Source of the DNA: Garcia nutans
Taxonomy: Eukaryota > Streptophyta > Magnoliopsida > Malpighiales > Euphorbiaceae
Length of the DNA stretch: 64,000 nt
Direction: 5' to 3'
Assembly: GCA_947685225.1 (NCBI GenBank)
Contig: CANTUV010000024.1
Span: 15,704,001-15,768,000, forward strand
A model generated the notes under the pieces. That model searched no databases, was not told the DNA's origin, and saw only the letters and a program-made list of their open reading frames with translations. Shown piece after piece: positions 46,416-58,047 of this stretch. Each line of letters starts with the position of its first letter. Positions within the stretch are counted from its first letter, which is position 1. A program made the position numbers and the translations under genes.

Positions 46416-47211
46416 TGTAACACCCCATCTTAGCCTACATTTATAGACCAAGATGGACTGTTATCTCATGATGGTTGTGTCTTTATATTTTACTTAGCCA
46501 ATTTTAAGTGCAGATTTTACAGAAATTTTGCCAGAGTTTCCCCTATAATTGGTGGTCCCAAGTGTCGCCAAAACTGATTTTTCTTATTTTTGAAAAATAT
46601 TTTGTTTCACAATTCAACTCAAGTACACTCCCAATAATCCACCCTTATAACCTCAACTACAATCCTGCAAGAAAAGTTCACACTTCTATATCCACAATCC
46701 AATTCAATTCAAAACCATACAGTTATTATACATTACTAGATTTACATGCTACATCAAGTTATCTCTTTGTATTGCTCAAATAAGTACATGCCAGTTTCTA
46801 ACACCAAAATACAAAATAAAGAGCACCACCTAAGTTTGTTGATGACCGATGGATCGCAGGACTCTTCTGCTCGCTACTGGCTCCTTGCTAATAACCTACG
46901 AGTTTAGAAGAAACTAAACTCGCTAAGCATTGCTTAGTGGGTACTTTAACTAATTACGGAAAATAATTATAAAAGCATAATGCACTTTAAAAAAAATCAA
47001 TGAGTCGTATTGAAAAATAATATCACAGTAAAAACAATCCATACATGTCATATATTCAGTTATTATCATTTTATCAATTTGCTCCACAAGGTAATTTGGT
47101 AGACTAACGTATGGTAAGGAACTAACTGAAACAACTGTATATATATTCTGTGGCTATGGCCCTAAAAAAAATTACGGACCAAGCCCTGTGGAATCTGTGG
47201 CCGAAGCCCTC

Positions 47212-47355
47212 GGACCGGAGTCCTATATAACTCGGGCGATTGCCCTATATAACTCGGACCGAAGTCCTATATAGCTCGGGTCGTCACCCTATATAACTCG
47301 GACCGAAGTCCTATATAGCTCGGGTCGTCACCCTATATAACTCGGACCGAAGTCC
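47212..47355 (-). repeat. 22-bp array of mini-hairpins with covarying stems, UUCG loops in sense
   Basis: Seven 22-bp units of the form CTC-hairpin-TATATA. Plus-strand stems are GGAC/GTCC (47212, 47256, 47300, 47344), GGGC/GCCC (47234) and GGGT/ACCC (47278, 47322), so the two inner stem positions change together. In sense (minus) three units read GGAC-TTCG-GTCC, one reads GGAC-TCCG-GTCC, and the others have loops GACG or AATC. A shorter GGC-CGAA-GCC lies just upstream at about 47199. Confidence 0.9.
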
Positions 47356-48570
47356 TATATTAAAGCAGCACTGCATATAGTATGATATATCATACCCTTA
47401 CCGTACTCAGTACTGTCCCAGATACCAAGTGGAGCCAAAATTCTCATACCATTTCTTAATCGAATATGCATTATACAATTATCGACTTATGGTTCTTATA
47501 TTATTTCACCGTGAAATATCATATTTTATCATTTTAATAACATACTATACTCATTTATATTCATAAGGAATCCATTGGATTACTTTTGAAAAATGACCAA
47601 ATGAATATTAGCAAAATGACCATATGAATAGTAAATTCTGGTTCTTGACCCAACTTGATCCTTGTTTTAGAAAATTTGTATAAAATAATCCACTTGGATA
47701 AAAACTCTAAAATTTTTACAGAATTTATTTTTACATGTTAAAATCATTCCTTTAAAATTTCAGATCAAAATGGACACAAAATCTTGGTCAAATAGTTCAC
47801 CCAACCAGACTGCTCCAGTTACCCTGCATCCTGGCAGCAGTTTTGAATTTTATAAATTCCGTAAATTAAATTCAATCAATGTGGTTCCAAATTATTTTTC
47901 TCAAATACTAGACTTACTAAACAACAACATATCCAAAATTCAACGCAATATAATTTTTCTATATTTAATTAAAAATCATACAAGTCACAGCATTTTACTA
48001 ATTGTAAAACAGAAAAATTTTCAAATGGAGTTCAATGGTTAAAGTACCAAACCTTGCTTTTCCTTGCTCTTCTTATCTATTTCACTTCCTTTCCTCTCTA
48101 ATCTCCTTGATTTCCTATGAATTTAATATGTCACATATGTAAGAACAAACCCTAGATATGAACATGATGTTGCCTTATGATTTTCTAACAATCCTTTACT
48201 TATTCTTACTAATAATCACCATTTTCATCATTTCCTTTAAGTAGTTTATCATTTTTCACCATAATCATCAACTTACTAATTCTTTCCCAACATGAACATA
48301 ATATCAAATCTTCCTAAACATAGCCTAATACCTAATTCTAATGAAAGAATAAGACTTAGGATGGTATCTTACCTTATTTCCTATTGAATTTCACTTGAGA
48401 AATGGCTTGGACTTGAAACTTGTCTCCTTGAAAATGGAAGGGAGGGGGAGCACGACTTAAAGAAGAAGAAAAGTGGTGATGGTGGTGTCTTTTTGATCCT
48501 TACTTGGGTTTGGATGATCATAATTAGTTATTTATAATTTAATTTACATTTAATTTATTTATTTATTTTC

Positions 48571-48860
48571 AATGGCCATGATTTGTCCAACCCATTTGGA
48601 TTTAATGGCTAGGATTTGGTTTATTTTCAATGGCCATGATTTGTCCAACACATTTGGATTTAATGGCTAGGATTTGGTTTATTTTCAATGGCCATGATTT
48701 GTCCAACACATTTGGATTTAATGGCTAGGATTTGGTTTATTTTCAATGGCCATGATTTGTCCAACACATTTGGATTTAATGGCTAGGATTTGGTTTATTT
48801 TCAATGGCCATGATTTGTCCAACACATTTGGATTTAATGGCTAGGATTTGGCCACTTGAA
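48571..48860. repeat. 58-bp tandem repeat, five copies
   Basis: AATGGCCATGATTTGTCC recurs at 48571, 48629, 48687, 48745 and 48803, an exact 58-bp period. Copies are almost identical (the first has CCCATTTGG for CACATTTGG), which suggests recent amplification. Confidence 0.95.
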
Positions 48861-49580
48861 AGTGGCTTTTTTTTTCTTTTAATATTTTGCCCCCAAAGTT
48901 ATATTTAATTACAAAATCGCCCCTCCAGTGGAAATGTCCAAAATGTCCTTATCGGAAAATCGCCCGTAACTTACAAACCGTGCGTTTTCAGGAAAAATTG
49001 AAACCCACGGTTATGACCCGATTAATCTCAAGAATATTCTTCCAGGGTCGGATATGGGCACTATTAAGAACTTCCGACACTAAATTTTTAAGTTTACATA
49101 GTTGCCCCTAACTTTTGAGAAATTTCCACTTAGGTCCTTTTGATGTCCCTTCTTGACCTTGCTGTCTTTCTTTATTAATATCTTTTTACTCACAACTCCA
49201 AATTAAGTAATTCTTATTCCTACTGAGACTAGACATCTAGGGCTACATTGTGTCAAAATTTCAGGTTGATCCGAGCTATATCTGATTTTTGACGGTCCTT
49301 TGAAGACAAGCCTACTATGCTGTCCTGAGGCAGCTTGCACATTGTCTACTAAATCCATCATATCTTATTCTGTACAACTCCAAATTGGGTAATTTAAAGT
49401 TATACGTCTATCTAAGGCACAAATAAACAATTAAGTCTTCTTTGAGACTCTCTAATTCTGTCATTAACTTGGATGAAATTCGAGCTCAAGTTATAGGTCA
49501 TGTTCTAAGTTCCTTTATTCTAAGCCTAAATCATATCCTCTATGTCTGTTTCTTACCAATCTGGAATTCGGGATGTTACA

Positions 49581-50547
49581 ACCCCTCTCACGATCATCCT
49601 AATCTGATCCGATTAATCGAGGCCTTTTCTTGAGCAATGCAACTTTATTTCTCCACCTTTTCACATAATCAACAAAGTTCTCATTTGATCTTTGCCTAAT
49701 GGGCTCAACTTTCATCAAAGTGCCTCTAACTCAGCATTATACCCATATTGTTGGACAAAGGCTTTGTATAGTAAATCCCAGCTCTTTTAAGTACCACCCT
49801 CTAAGGTTTTGAACAAATTCTGGACAATAGGGTCCAATGAAAACATGAAGTACCTCAGAGTTTGAGCCTTAGTAGCTCGCGTAGACTGCATAGCAGTGAT
49901 ATATTGCTTTATATGGAGATGAGGATTTCCAGTTCAATCAAATTTAGCCGAGGAAGGCATCTTGAATTTGTACGAAAATTCTTCATCTTGTTCAAACAAC
50001 TTATCCACCTCCAACACCTCTTCAGTTTTCAGTTTCTTTTCAAACTTCTTTTCCAAATCGACAATCAGTTTCTCAACATCTGATGTTTCATTCTTTTCCA
50101 CAGCTAATATTTCCACAACCCTTTCTTATTATCTTGAGGATCTTGAAAGTATTGAGCCCAATCATCATCATCATCAATGACTACCTTGTCATCATCGAAG
50201 GCTACCTCGCCGATCTTAGCCTTCCCTTTGTCCTTCTTCTTAGTACTAGCAGATGCCTCAGTAGTGTTCCCCAAAAGTGCAACCAGTTGGCTCTTTAGAG
50301 TCTCAGCCAGGGCCTCCTTTAATTCTTCCATATTGGCATTGAGGGCGTCATCCACCATCCTTTGAATATGTTCGGGCTCCATTGCTTTTGGTGAGAAGCT
50401 AGCTGAGTTGCTACTGGATTCTACATCATTAGCGTGGGTTGGGTTGTCGTACGCTCTTGAACTACTGTACTCCAAGTCTGTGAGCCAGAAAGGATTAATG
50501 ACATGTATTGCAATGCATGTATGCATGTATGCATAAAAAATAAGCAA
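49581..50547 (-). pseudogene. Tat gag N-terminal and middle part (second copy)
   Basis: The N-terminus resembles the first copy (MEPEHIQRMVDDALNANMEE; Asp-rich VVIDDDDDWAQYFQD). A frameshift near 50105-50116 separates it from the next part (VEKLIVDLEKKFEKKLKTEE, FSYKFKMPSSAKFD), and a stop follows near 49934. Residual coding similarity to YITAM, RYFMFSLDP and WRNKVALLKKRPR-type motifs continues to the solo-LTR boundary, with further breaks near 49720. It is more decayed than the first Tat copy. Confidence 0.83.
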
Positions 50548-51461
50548 ACAAAGATAATTAGGACATTCCTTCCAACCTTATAACTTCCACACACGAATGG
50601 CGAGTCTCTTTAGCTAAGTATAGGGTCACAAAATATCAACATGAGATATTCTATTTTTGAAAAATTCCCTCGAATGATTTTAACCAATAGTCATATTGTC
50701 AAATATAGAAGTCAGTCCCATTAATTAGGATTAAAACTAAATTAAGATGTTTATCATAAATAGATTTCCCATTTGAAAAAGTAACTAATGGTTCATGCCA
50801 AAAATAAGCCCATGATTAATTATTCTTGGTATAAATTAGGCCCATAATTGATTTTTGCTATTCCATAATTGACCTAAATATTTGTAAGCTCTTTTTAAGA
50901 AAAAGTTTGTAATCTTAGATGAAAAATAATTTTATTTCAAAGCCCTTGGGCTTTTAAGCTCGAGCCATAAGGTGGAAGAAGATTTTTGACCCATCTTTAA
51001 ATGTTTTATGTCCAAAGACAATCTTGAAGATTTTGAAAATTTTTTTGGTCTCTTGGTTTAAAGGAAAAAAATATTTTTGAGCTTACAATATAGGTAGGTC
51101 ATATTAGAAAAAGAACAAACCAAATAAGCCAAGATGAATTAATCATAGTCAAACAACAAGCATTTGGGATAAAAAAAATCTAAGGAAAATAACTAGGTCA
51201 ATTACATGAGCTAAAGTCTTTGGGTTGAAAGGTTTTAGGCTCCCATAGCAAGTATATACCAAAAGATATGAGGCCATGAGTGGTTACGCCATGCTCGATC
51301 CCCATACCTTGAGTGAAAGTATGGTATCTCTCACATAACACAACACCGGTTACGCGGGCGTCCTAACTCACGCGCACAATGCAATCTAAATGATGCAATG
51401 GATAATATCATAATAAGAAAGAATAAAATAATATAAAGATCAATGAAATCAACTTCTCTTA
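50548..51461 (-). other. Tat 5' leader (second copy)
   Basis: Homologous to 40167-41173, non-coding, with small indels relative to it. Confidence 0.75.
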
Positions 51462-51479
51462 TTCCCAGTGGAGTCACCA
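51462..51479 (-). promoter_or_regulatory. Tat primer-binding site, mutated
   Basis: On the minus strand TGGTGACTCCACTGGGAA corresponds to TGGCGACTCCACTGGGGA of the first copy, with C to T and G to A changes. Confidence 0.75.
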
Positions 51480-51480
51480 T

Positions 51481-52761
51481 TGTGAGCGAAGATTTTTGCT
51501 TCCACTCCCATGTGGAATGGTTCTTGCGACTTCGTCACTGTTAGGCTCAGGGCCTTAGAGAACATTGGCCTAAACCCGAAGAAAATGGAGTCACCACATG
51601 GATGGGCAGGGAAGAAAGAAAGGGGTGGATGACTCGATTCCTAAGGAATCCCTAACCCCTATTGTGTTTGGAAAGTTTGGTATGTATGAGAAAGGTGAGA
51701 ATGACCCAGCACCCCCATAATGCCCGGTTCATTAGAACCGGCCTCCTTTTTCGATCTAAATATTATTGAATTCTTAAAAATTATAATATTATTCATAATA
51801 CATGCAATTATCAAAATAAATAAACATCCATCACTTTATTAAAATGAAACAAACAAAATAGATGAAAACATGTCTTTTACAATGCCTAATGTTCAAAAAT
51901 AAAATAAATAATATAGGGCACCCACCATTTGGTGAAAACATGCCTTTTACATTAATCCAAAACATAAAGTAAACAAAATTACTTTGAACTTTAACAAATA
52001 AGGTACCCACAAAGTGAAAACTTAAATCAAACTTAAATCATCCACCATATAACTTAAAACTTAAATATTTAATCAAACTAAATCATTCACCATGAGCAAA
52101 ATAAAAAAAAATCATTCATACAAATAAAACATTAATAAATCATCCATTAAGACACAAAATAATCACATCTAAACTCTAAACTTAAATAAAGCAACAAATA
52201 TATAAATTTAGAGTTTACATCTGAGATTAGGGTTTCTTGGATAAAATTAGGGTTTTTAGGATGAAATTAGGATTTTTAGGGTTTAGGAAAATAAGATTAG
52301 GGTTTTTAGGGTTTAAAAAAATAAGATTAGGATTTTTAGGATTTTGATTTAAAACTAGGGTTTTGGTTCTAAAGAATGGAACTAGGGTTTTGGTTTTTAG
52401 AAAATAGAATTAGGGTTTTGGTTTTAGAAAAATATAATTTCTATAACTATATTTATAAATTTTGGATCATTAGATTATGTTTTAATTTAAATTATTATTG
52501 CATGAAATCAATTGTTATTGCTACTGCTACTGTGATATTTGAATTAAGGTTATTGTAATATTGAATCAAAATTAAATAAGCTACCATGGATAATGTAGGT
52601 TACTAGACATTCAAAATAAGTTTTATAGACATAGATTTTCAAAATAGTTTACTGCATATTTTATAAAAAAAAGAAAAGAAGAACAAAGTGAAATAATTTA
52701 ATGAAAAACAGTCGATGAACTATTGGAATTTTAAAACAGATTAAATGAGGAATTTCAAACC
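51481..52761 (-). repeat. Truncated Tat 5' LTR
   Basis: It begins TGTGAGCGAAGATTTTTGC and is homologous to the other Tat LTRs for about 1.28 kb, including a region dense in TTAGGGTTT (52215-52430). Tekay D starts at 52762, and the remainder would lie beyond the window. Confidence 0.85.
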
Positions 52762-53551
52762 TGTAACATCCCTAATATTTTTGAAATTAAATAAAATAAA
52801 TTAAAATTAAATAAATTAAATTAAATAAATAATTTAAATGGAAAATAAAATATTTTAAGTGAAAAAAATAGAATGTATATGTGAAATATATCTAACATAT
52901 ACATTAGTCAACTATTTTAAAAGAAAAGTCAAAGGGCAAAGGGCAAAATGGTAATTATACTTGTAAAATTAAAATTATTTAAATAAATTAAAAATAAATT
53001 ATTTTTTGTTGGAAGAGGTAATTTGGAGTTTTTAAATAATTAAATATTTATTTATTTATTAAAAATAAAATAATATTTATATATAGTCATTTTTTTTTTA
53101 AGTGGAAAGAAAGAGAAAATTAAAATTAGTCTTCTTCTTCTTCTACTACTAAAAAAATGAAATTTCCATGGACGATAGGGGCAATTTTTGCTCCATTTAA
53201 ATAACCAATTTTGCAAGAAATTTTAAGAATCAAGAGTAGTTTTGGTGATTTTCTAATAAGTAAGCTTTCTTATTAAATTTTAAATTTCTATGGATGATGT
53301 GGATATGTGAATTATTGGATTTTATAGTAGCATGATTTAATTGCTTAATTGGATATGAATGAAGTTGTTTTGATTGGTTATTAATGATTTTAAGGTTAGA
53401 TTGAAGATATGGTTGAATTTAAGTTGAGTTTGGTGAAGAGAGAGAATTTAGGGTTATGGAACATATGGATTTTTGAAAACATGAGCTTTAATTATGCAAA
53501 TTGGTTCCAAATGTGTTGTTTTGATGCATAAACAATGAATTTAAAGTCAAA
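52762..53551 (+). repeat. 5' LTR remnant of Tekay D
   Basis: Homologous to 55274-56080 of the 3' LTR (shared ATTTCCATGGACGATAGGG-type stretch, TCTTCTTCTTC tract, TAAACAATGA). It stops after AAGTCAAAT, and the rest of the LTR, primer site, gag and protease are deleted. Confidence 0.85.
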
Positions 53552-53570
53552 TTGACAAATGCATCAGCAG

Positions 53571-55230
53571 CATTATGAGTTCCTAGTGATGCCCTTTGGA
53601 TTGACAAATGCATCAGTAGTATTTATGAATTTGATGAATAGGGTGTTTAGACCATACTTAAATCAGTTTATGGTGGTCTTCATTGATGATATTCTAGTGT
53701 ATTTGTGTAATGAGAAAGATCATGGCATGCATTTGTAGATTGTACTATAGACTTTGAGAGAGCAGCAATTTATGCCAAGTTGTCCAAGTGTGAGTTCTGG
53801 CTCGATCAGGTGGCTTTTCTTGGTCATATGGTATCAGCAGAGGGTATTAGAGTTGATTCGAGTAAAGTTGAGGTTATCTTGAATTGGAGTCCACCAAAGA
53901 CTATACAGAGGTTAGAAGTTTTCTGGGTTTAGTAGGCTATTATTGTCAGTTTGTGAAGGGTTTTCTATGATATTAGAGGAAGCACATCAGTCAGTTTATG
54001 CTACGTACCCTGGTAGTACCAAGACATATCAAGATTTGAAACAACATTATTGGTGGTCAAGTATGAAGAGAGACATAGCAGAGTTTGTATCCAGATATCT
54101 CACTTGCCAGAAAATGAAGGCTGAGCACTAAATTCCATCAGGGTTGCTTCAGCCATTATTAGTACTAGAGTGGAAATGGGACCGAGTGACGATGTATTTT
54201 GTGGCTGTACTACCTTTGACCCAGATGAAGCATAATGCAATCTGGGTGATAGTTGATTGAACAACGAGGATAGCTCATTTTCTTCCAGTTCGGATGGATT
54301 ATTCACTTGAGAGGTTGGTTTAGCTGTATATCAATGAGATAGTGAGATTACATGGAGTTACAGTTTCTTCACTGTCAGACCAAGATCCCCAGTTTATATC
54401 GAGATTTTGGAGGAGTTTATAGGATGCATTGGATTCTTAGTTGCATTTTAGTACTTCTTTTCATCGCCAGACAGATGGGCAGTCAAAGAGAGTGATACAA
54501 ATTCTAGAGGATATATTGAAGAGTTGTATCATTAATTTCACTGGGAGCTGGGCCAGATTCTTGCCACTAATTGAGTTTGCATTTAACAACAGTCATCAGT
54601 CCAGTATTAGGATGTAACCTTTTGAGGCCTTGTATGGCAGAAGATGCAGGACACCTTTATGTTTGGATGGAGAAGGTAAAATGGTTGGTCCAGATTTGAT
54701 TAAGGAAACAAAAGTGAAAGTGAAATTGATTCAGGGTCATTTGAAAACAGCTTCAGACCAATAGAAATCCTATGCATATTTGAAGAGGAAGGATATAGAG
54801 TTCAATGTGGGAGATAAAGTGTTCCTGAAGGTGTCTCCGTGGAAGAAGATTTTGAGATTCAGACGCAAAGGTAAGTTGAGTCCTCGTGTCATAGGATCAT
54901 ATGAGATTTTGGAGAGAGTTGGTCCAGTGGCTTACAGATTTGCTATATCGCCTGAGTTAGGCCAAATACATAATATCTTTCATGTCTCTATGCTTTGAAG
55001 GTATAGGTTAGACCCGTCTCCTATCTTATCAGTGGGGTCTATTGAGGTGAGCCCAGATCTACTTATGAAGAAGAACCAACGGCGATTTTAGCACGAGAGT
55101 TAAAAGAGTTAAGGAACAAGAAAGTGCCACCTATGAAAGTCCTTTAGAGGAATCATGCCACTGAGGAGGCAACAAGGGAGAGTGAGCAGATGATGCGGAG
55201 TCAATATCCCCAGTTGTTCCATAGTTAATA
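53571..55230 (+). pseudogene. Tekay D pol remnant: RT piece, integrase, chromodomain traces
   Basis: RT from HYEFLVMPFGLTNA through FIDDILVYL to GYYCQFVKGF is followed directly by LEEAHQSVYATYPGSTK of integrase; RNase H is deleted at 53967-53972. Integrase zinc finger (CQKMKAEH), core (LSDQDPQFISRFW; QTDGQSKRVIQ, in which the catalytic Glu of ERV is Lys) and C-terminal part (GDKVFLKVSPWKKILRF, open at 54780-54998) are present with many stops. Chromodomain traces (RELKELRNKKVPPMKVL in pieces) extend to the final QYPQLF-like segment near 55205. It could not encode a working enzyme. Confidence 0.87.
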
Positions 55231-55236
55231 GCAGGT

Positions 55237-55273
55237 AATTTTGCGGACGAAATTTTTCTTTAGGGGGGAGAAT
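55237..55273 (+). promoter_or_regulatory. Tekay D polypurine tract with hairpin
   Basis: AATTTT-GCGGAC-GAAATT (55237-55254) is the counterpart of the GAGGAC hairpin, with one stem base changed so that a T·G pair replaces C-G. TTTAGGGGGGAGAAT runs up to the LTR at 55274. Confidence 0.88.
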
Positions 55274-58047
55274 TGTAACATCCCTAATATTTTTCAAATT
55301 AAATAAAATAATTTAAATTTAAATTTAAATAAATTAAATAAATGATTTAAATGGGAAATGAAAGGATTTTAAGTGAAAAAATAGAATGTATATGTGAAAT
55401 ATACCTAACATATACTTAACATATACATTTGTCAACTCTTTTAAAAGAAAAGTCAAAGGGCAAAGGGCAAAATGATAATTATACTTGTAAAATTAAAATT
55501 ATTTAAATAAATTAAAAATAAATTATTTTTTGTTGGAAGAGGTAATTTGGGATTTTAAAATAATTAAATAATTATTTATTTAATAAAAATAAAATAATTT
55601 TTATATATGGTCGTATTTTTTTTAAGTGGAAAGAAAGAGAAAATTAAAATTAGTCTTCTTCTTCTTCTTCTTCTTCTACTAAAAAAATAAAATTTCCACG
55701 AAAGATAGGGTCAATTTTGCTCCATTTAAACAATCAATTTTGCAAGAAATTTCAAGAATCAAAAGTAGTTTTGGTGATTTTCTAACAAGTAAGACTTACT
55801 AAATTTTTAATTTCTATGGAAGATATGGATATGTGAATTATTACATTTTATAGTAGCGTGATTTAATTGCTTAATTGGATATGATTGAAGTTGATTTGGT
55901 TGGTTATTAATGATTTTAAAGTTAGATTGAAGAAATGGTTGAATTTAAGTTGAGTTTGGTGAAGAGAGAGAATTTAGGGCTATGGAACATATAGATTTTT
56001 GAAAATATAAGCTTTAATTGTGAAAATTAGTTCCAAATGTGTTTTTTTTTATCCATAAACAATGATTTTAAGTCAAATGATGGATTTTGTTAAGTTTGGA
56101 TAGAGTTTGAGAATAGTAGTATTTGTTTAGGGTTTTGGAAAAGGCATTTTTTTTTCAAGTATGGTGAATTTTTTGTTTTATTGTTTTAATCATTTCTTTA
56201 AGGATATAAGTGATGGAAATAAGATTAGATTGATAATTGGAATGAGTTTGAATGGAGAAACTTCAATGGGAGAAGGTTATGCCATTTTAGGGTTTGGAAG
56301 ATAAGTATGTGTTTATGTAATGTAATTGGTTTAAACATATTAAAATATATTTTTAATTATATTAATAAACTTAAAACACTAATTTAAATGGATTAAAATG
56401 GAAGTTCAATGTTAAAGTAAGGAAAGGCTAAATTTTGGGATTTTCTTTAGAGTGGTGTTTAATTATGATTTGATGTTGAGAATGCCTTAAAATGTGATAC
56501 TAAATGATTGTTTATGATCACATTTGATATAGGCATTGAGAGGAAGGAGTTTGCCCTACCCTAGTGTTGAAGGTCAACTTGGAAGAGAATGTTGGAGGGA
56601 GTTTTAAAGCTTGTTTTAGAGTGCTTTCTAAGGTAAGTACAAACTTTTGATAAATTAGATAAGTTGGCATTACATTGGGCTTAACACATTTTGGATGGAA
56701 AATGTATTAAGTTACTTGATACATGAACATTGTGCTATGACTTGTAAATTGTTGTATATGTATTATATGCATTATGAAAAGTCATTATTAATGGCTAAAT
56801 TAAATAAAATGTGATTTATTTCCATTATGTGAGAATTACCCAAAATATTTGGATAATGTAATTTTAGCGGGAAATGTAGTACATTGTGATGAAATGATGA
56901 AATATGATGAATTTAAATGAAATGACATTGATATGAATGAGAAAAATGTAAAAATGAGGCAATGTGCCTAATTGAAAATTGGAAAATGAGAAAGAAATTG
57001 ATGGTGAAAAATATGAAATAATTGTGTGCCTAGTATGTTATTTAATTTTCAGAGTTTTGTATTTGGCGGTATGCCTATGAGGTTATCCTCATTATTTACC
57101 TTCGGAGCTAGATGCTTGGCTTCATTGTGATATGATTTGCCTTCGGGGCTAGCTTTTAAGCATTACTTGATTTGCCTTCAAGGCTAGACACTTGGTGTCA
57201 TTGTGGACCAAAAACAGTAACTTTGGGATTTGAATAATGCATTAGTTATTTGGGCCCATGCTTGTGTATGTATTTGTGTGAATTGTTAAATGATGAAAGA
57301 ATATGTTTAAAAGTGTGCTTGGATGCCACATTGTGACATAGCATAAGAGCATTTTTGCATTGGCATTATTTAAAAGTTTGTATTACTAGGCTTTTAGCTT
57401 AGCGCAATTTCATTTCATCGCGCAGGTGACAGGGGAGATCTGGTTGAGCCGGAGAGTTCTTCTAGACCAGGTCAGGTCTAGATTAGAGACTGCTCACTGA
57501 ACTGATTTTAGATACATCAAGATCAGAGCCATTTTGCCAGCATGTATAAATTTTATAATATAATATATTTTGATATTTTGTATATTATACTATGTTTTTG
57601 GAGTATATATATTGTAAAGTATAAAGAATGTTTTGAATAATTGCATAATGTGGGTTATGTATATGTGTTTGATGTATATATGTATAGATATATATATATA
57701 TATAGATTTAAATATTTTGAGAAATATGGAGGATTTGAGAAGTTGAGATGAAAATGTGTAAATTGTTTTATTGGGAATGTTTTTATGTAGGTTGTGGAAA
57801 TTGTCGAATTTTTGGGATGTCCAAATTACAGACAAAACTCCAGCAAATTTTTTCAAGAGATTTTTATATGAAATATTTATTTTGGGTTCCTATAATTAAT
57901 AAAGAATATTTTATTTACTAGTTAATTATATATTTTAAGGTGTTTGAAATTTTAAATCAAAAATATAAAAATTTTTATTAAACGGGGTTGTGTTATTTTT
58001 ATACTGTATATGTATATTTTACATATACTGAGTGTGTATATTATACG
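55274..58047 (+). repeat. 3' LTR of Tekay D, interrupted at its end
   Basis: It starts TGTAACATCCCTAATATTTTTC. Inside are the cassette (about 57030-57250) with GCCTTCGGGGC, GCCTTCAAGGC and GACAC-TTG-GTGTC (57187-57199) hairpins, and the CTAGGC-TTTTA-GCTTAG hairpin (57386-57402). It ends at GTGTATATTATACG, where Tekay E begins. The usual TTACA tip is missing and is expected beyond the 3' end of E. Confidence 0.85.

Larger units (their letters stand above)
46416..49580 (-). repeat. Solo LTR of a Tekay-like family in Tat gag
   Basis: This 3165-bp unit runs TGTAACACCCCATC to GGGATGTTACA with perfect ACCCC duplications (46411-46415, 49581-49585). Removing it restores the gag frame around RGVLPNL. 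The hairpin CTAAGC-ATT-GCTTAG (46923-46937), the hairpin array (47212-47355) and a 58-bp tandem repeat (48571-48860) lie inside. It is related to the solo LTR at 4547-7535 and, at 47610-48000, to LTR A. Frames at 47770-48042 and 48887-49111 are not recognisable proteins. Confidence 0.93.
45232..52761 (-). mobile_element. Second Tat-type element, 5' half
   Basis: From right to left (5' to 3') it has a truncated 5' LTR (51481-52761), primer site, leader, gag (interrupted by a solo LTR) and the beginning of protease, which stops at the foldback palindrome. The rest of pol and the 3' LTR are absent from the window. The LTR is cut by Tekay D at 52762. Confidence 0.85.
52762..58047 (+). mobile_element. 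Tekay copy 'D', internally deleted
   Basis: Both LTRs start TGTAACATCCCTAATATTTTT. The 5' LTR is only 790 bp long before a deletion jumps into reverse transcriptase with templated filler. A second deletion joins RT to integrase at the shared hexamer ATGATA. The 3' LTR is interrupted near its end by Tekay E. The 5-bp sequence before D is AAACC; its partner would be outside the window. Confidence 0.88.

Noticed and set aside
48887..49111. 74-codon frame with CPKCP
   Set aside because: It is inside a solo LTR, has a single CxxC-like pair and no family resemblance. Related LTRs do not keep it.
52215..52430. Possible interstitial telomere repeats
   Set aside because: TTAGGGTTT motifs are irregularly spaced and part of a Tat LTR shared by other copies. 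There is no tandem TTTAGGG array.
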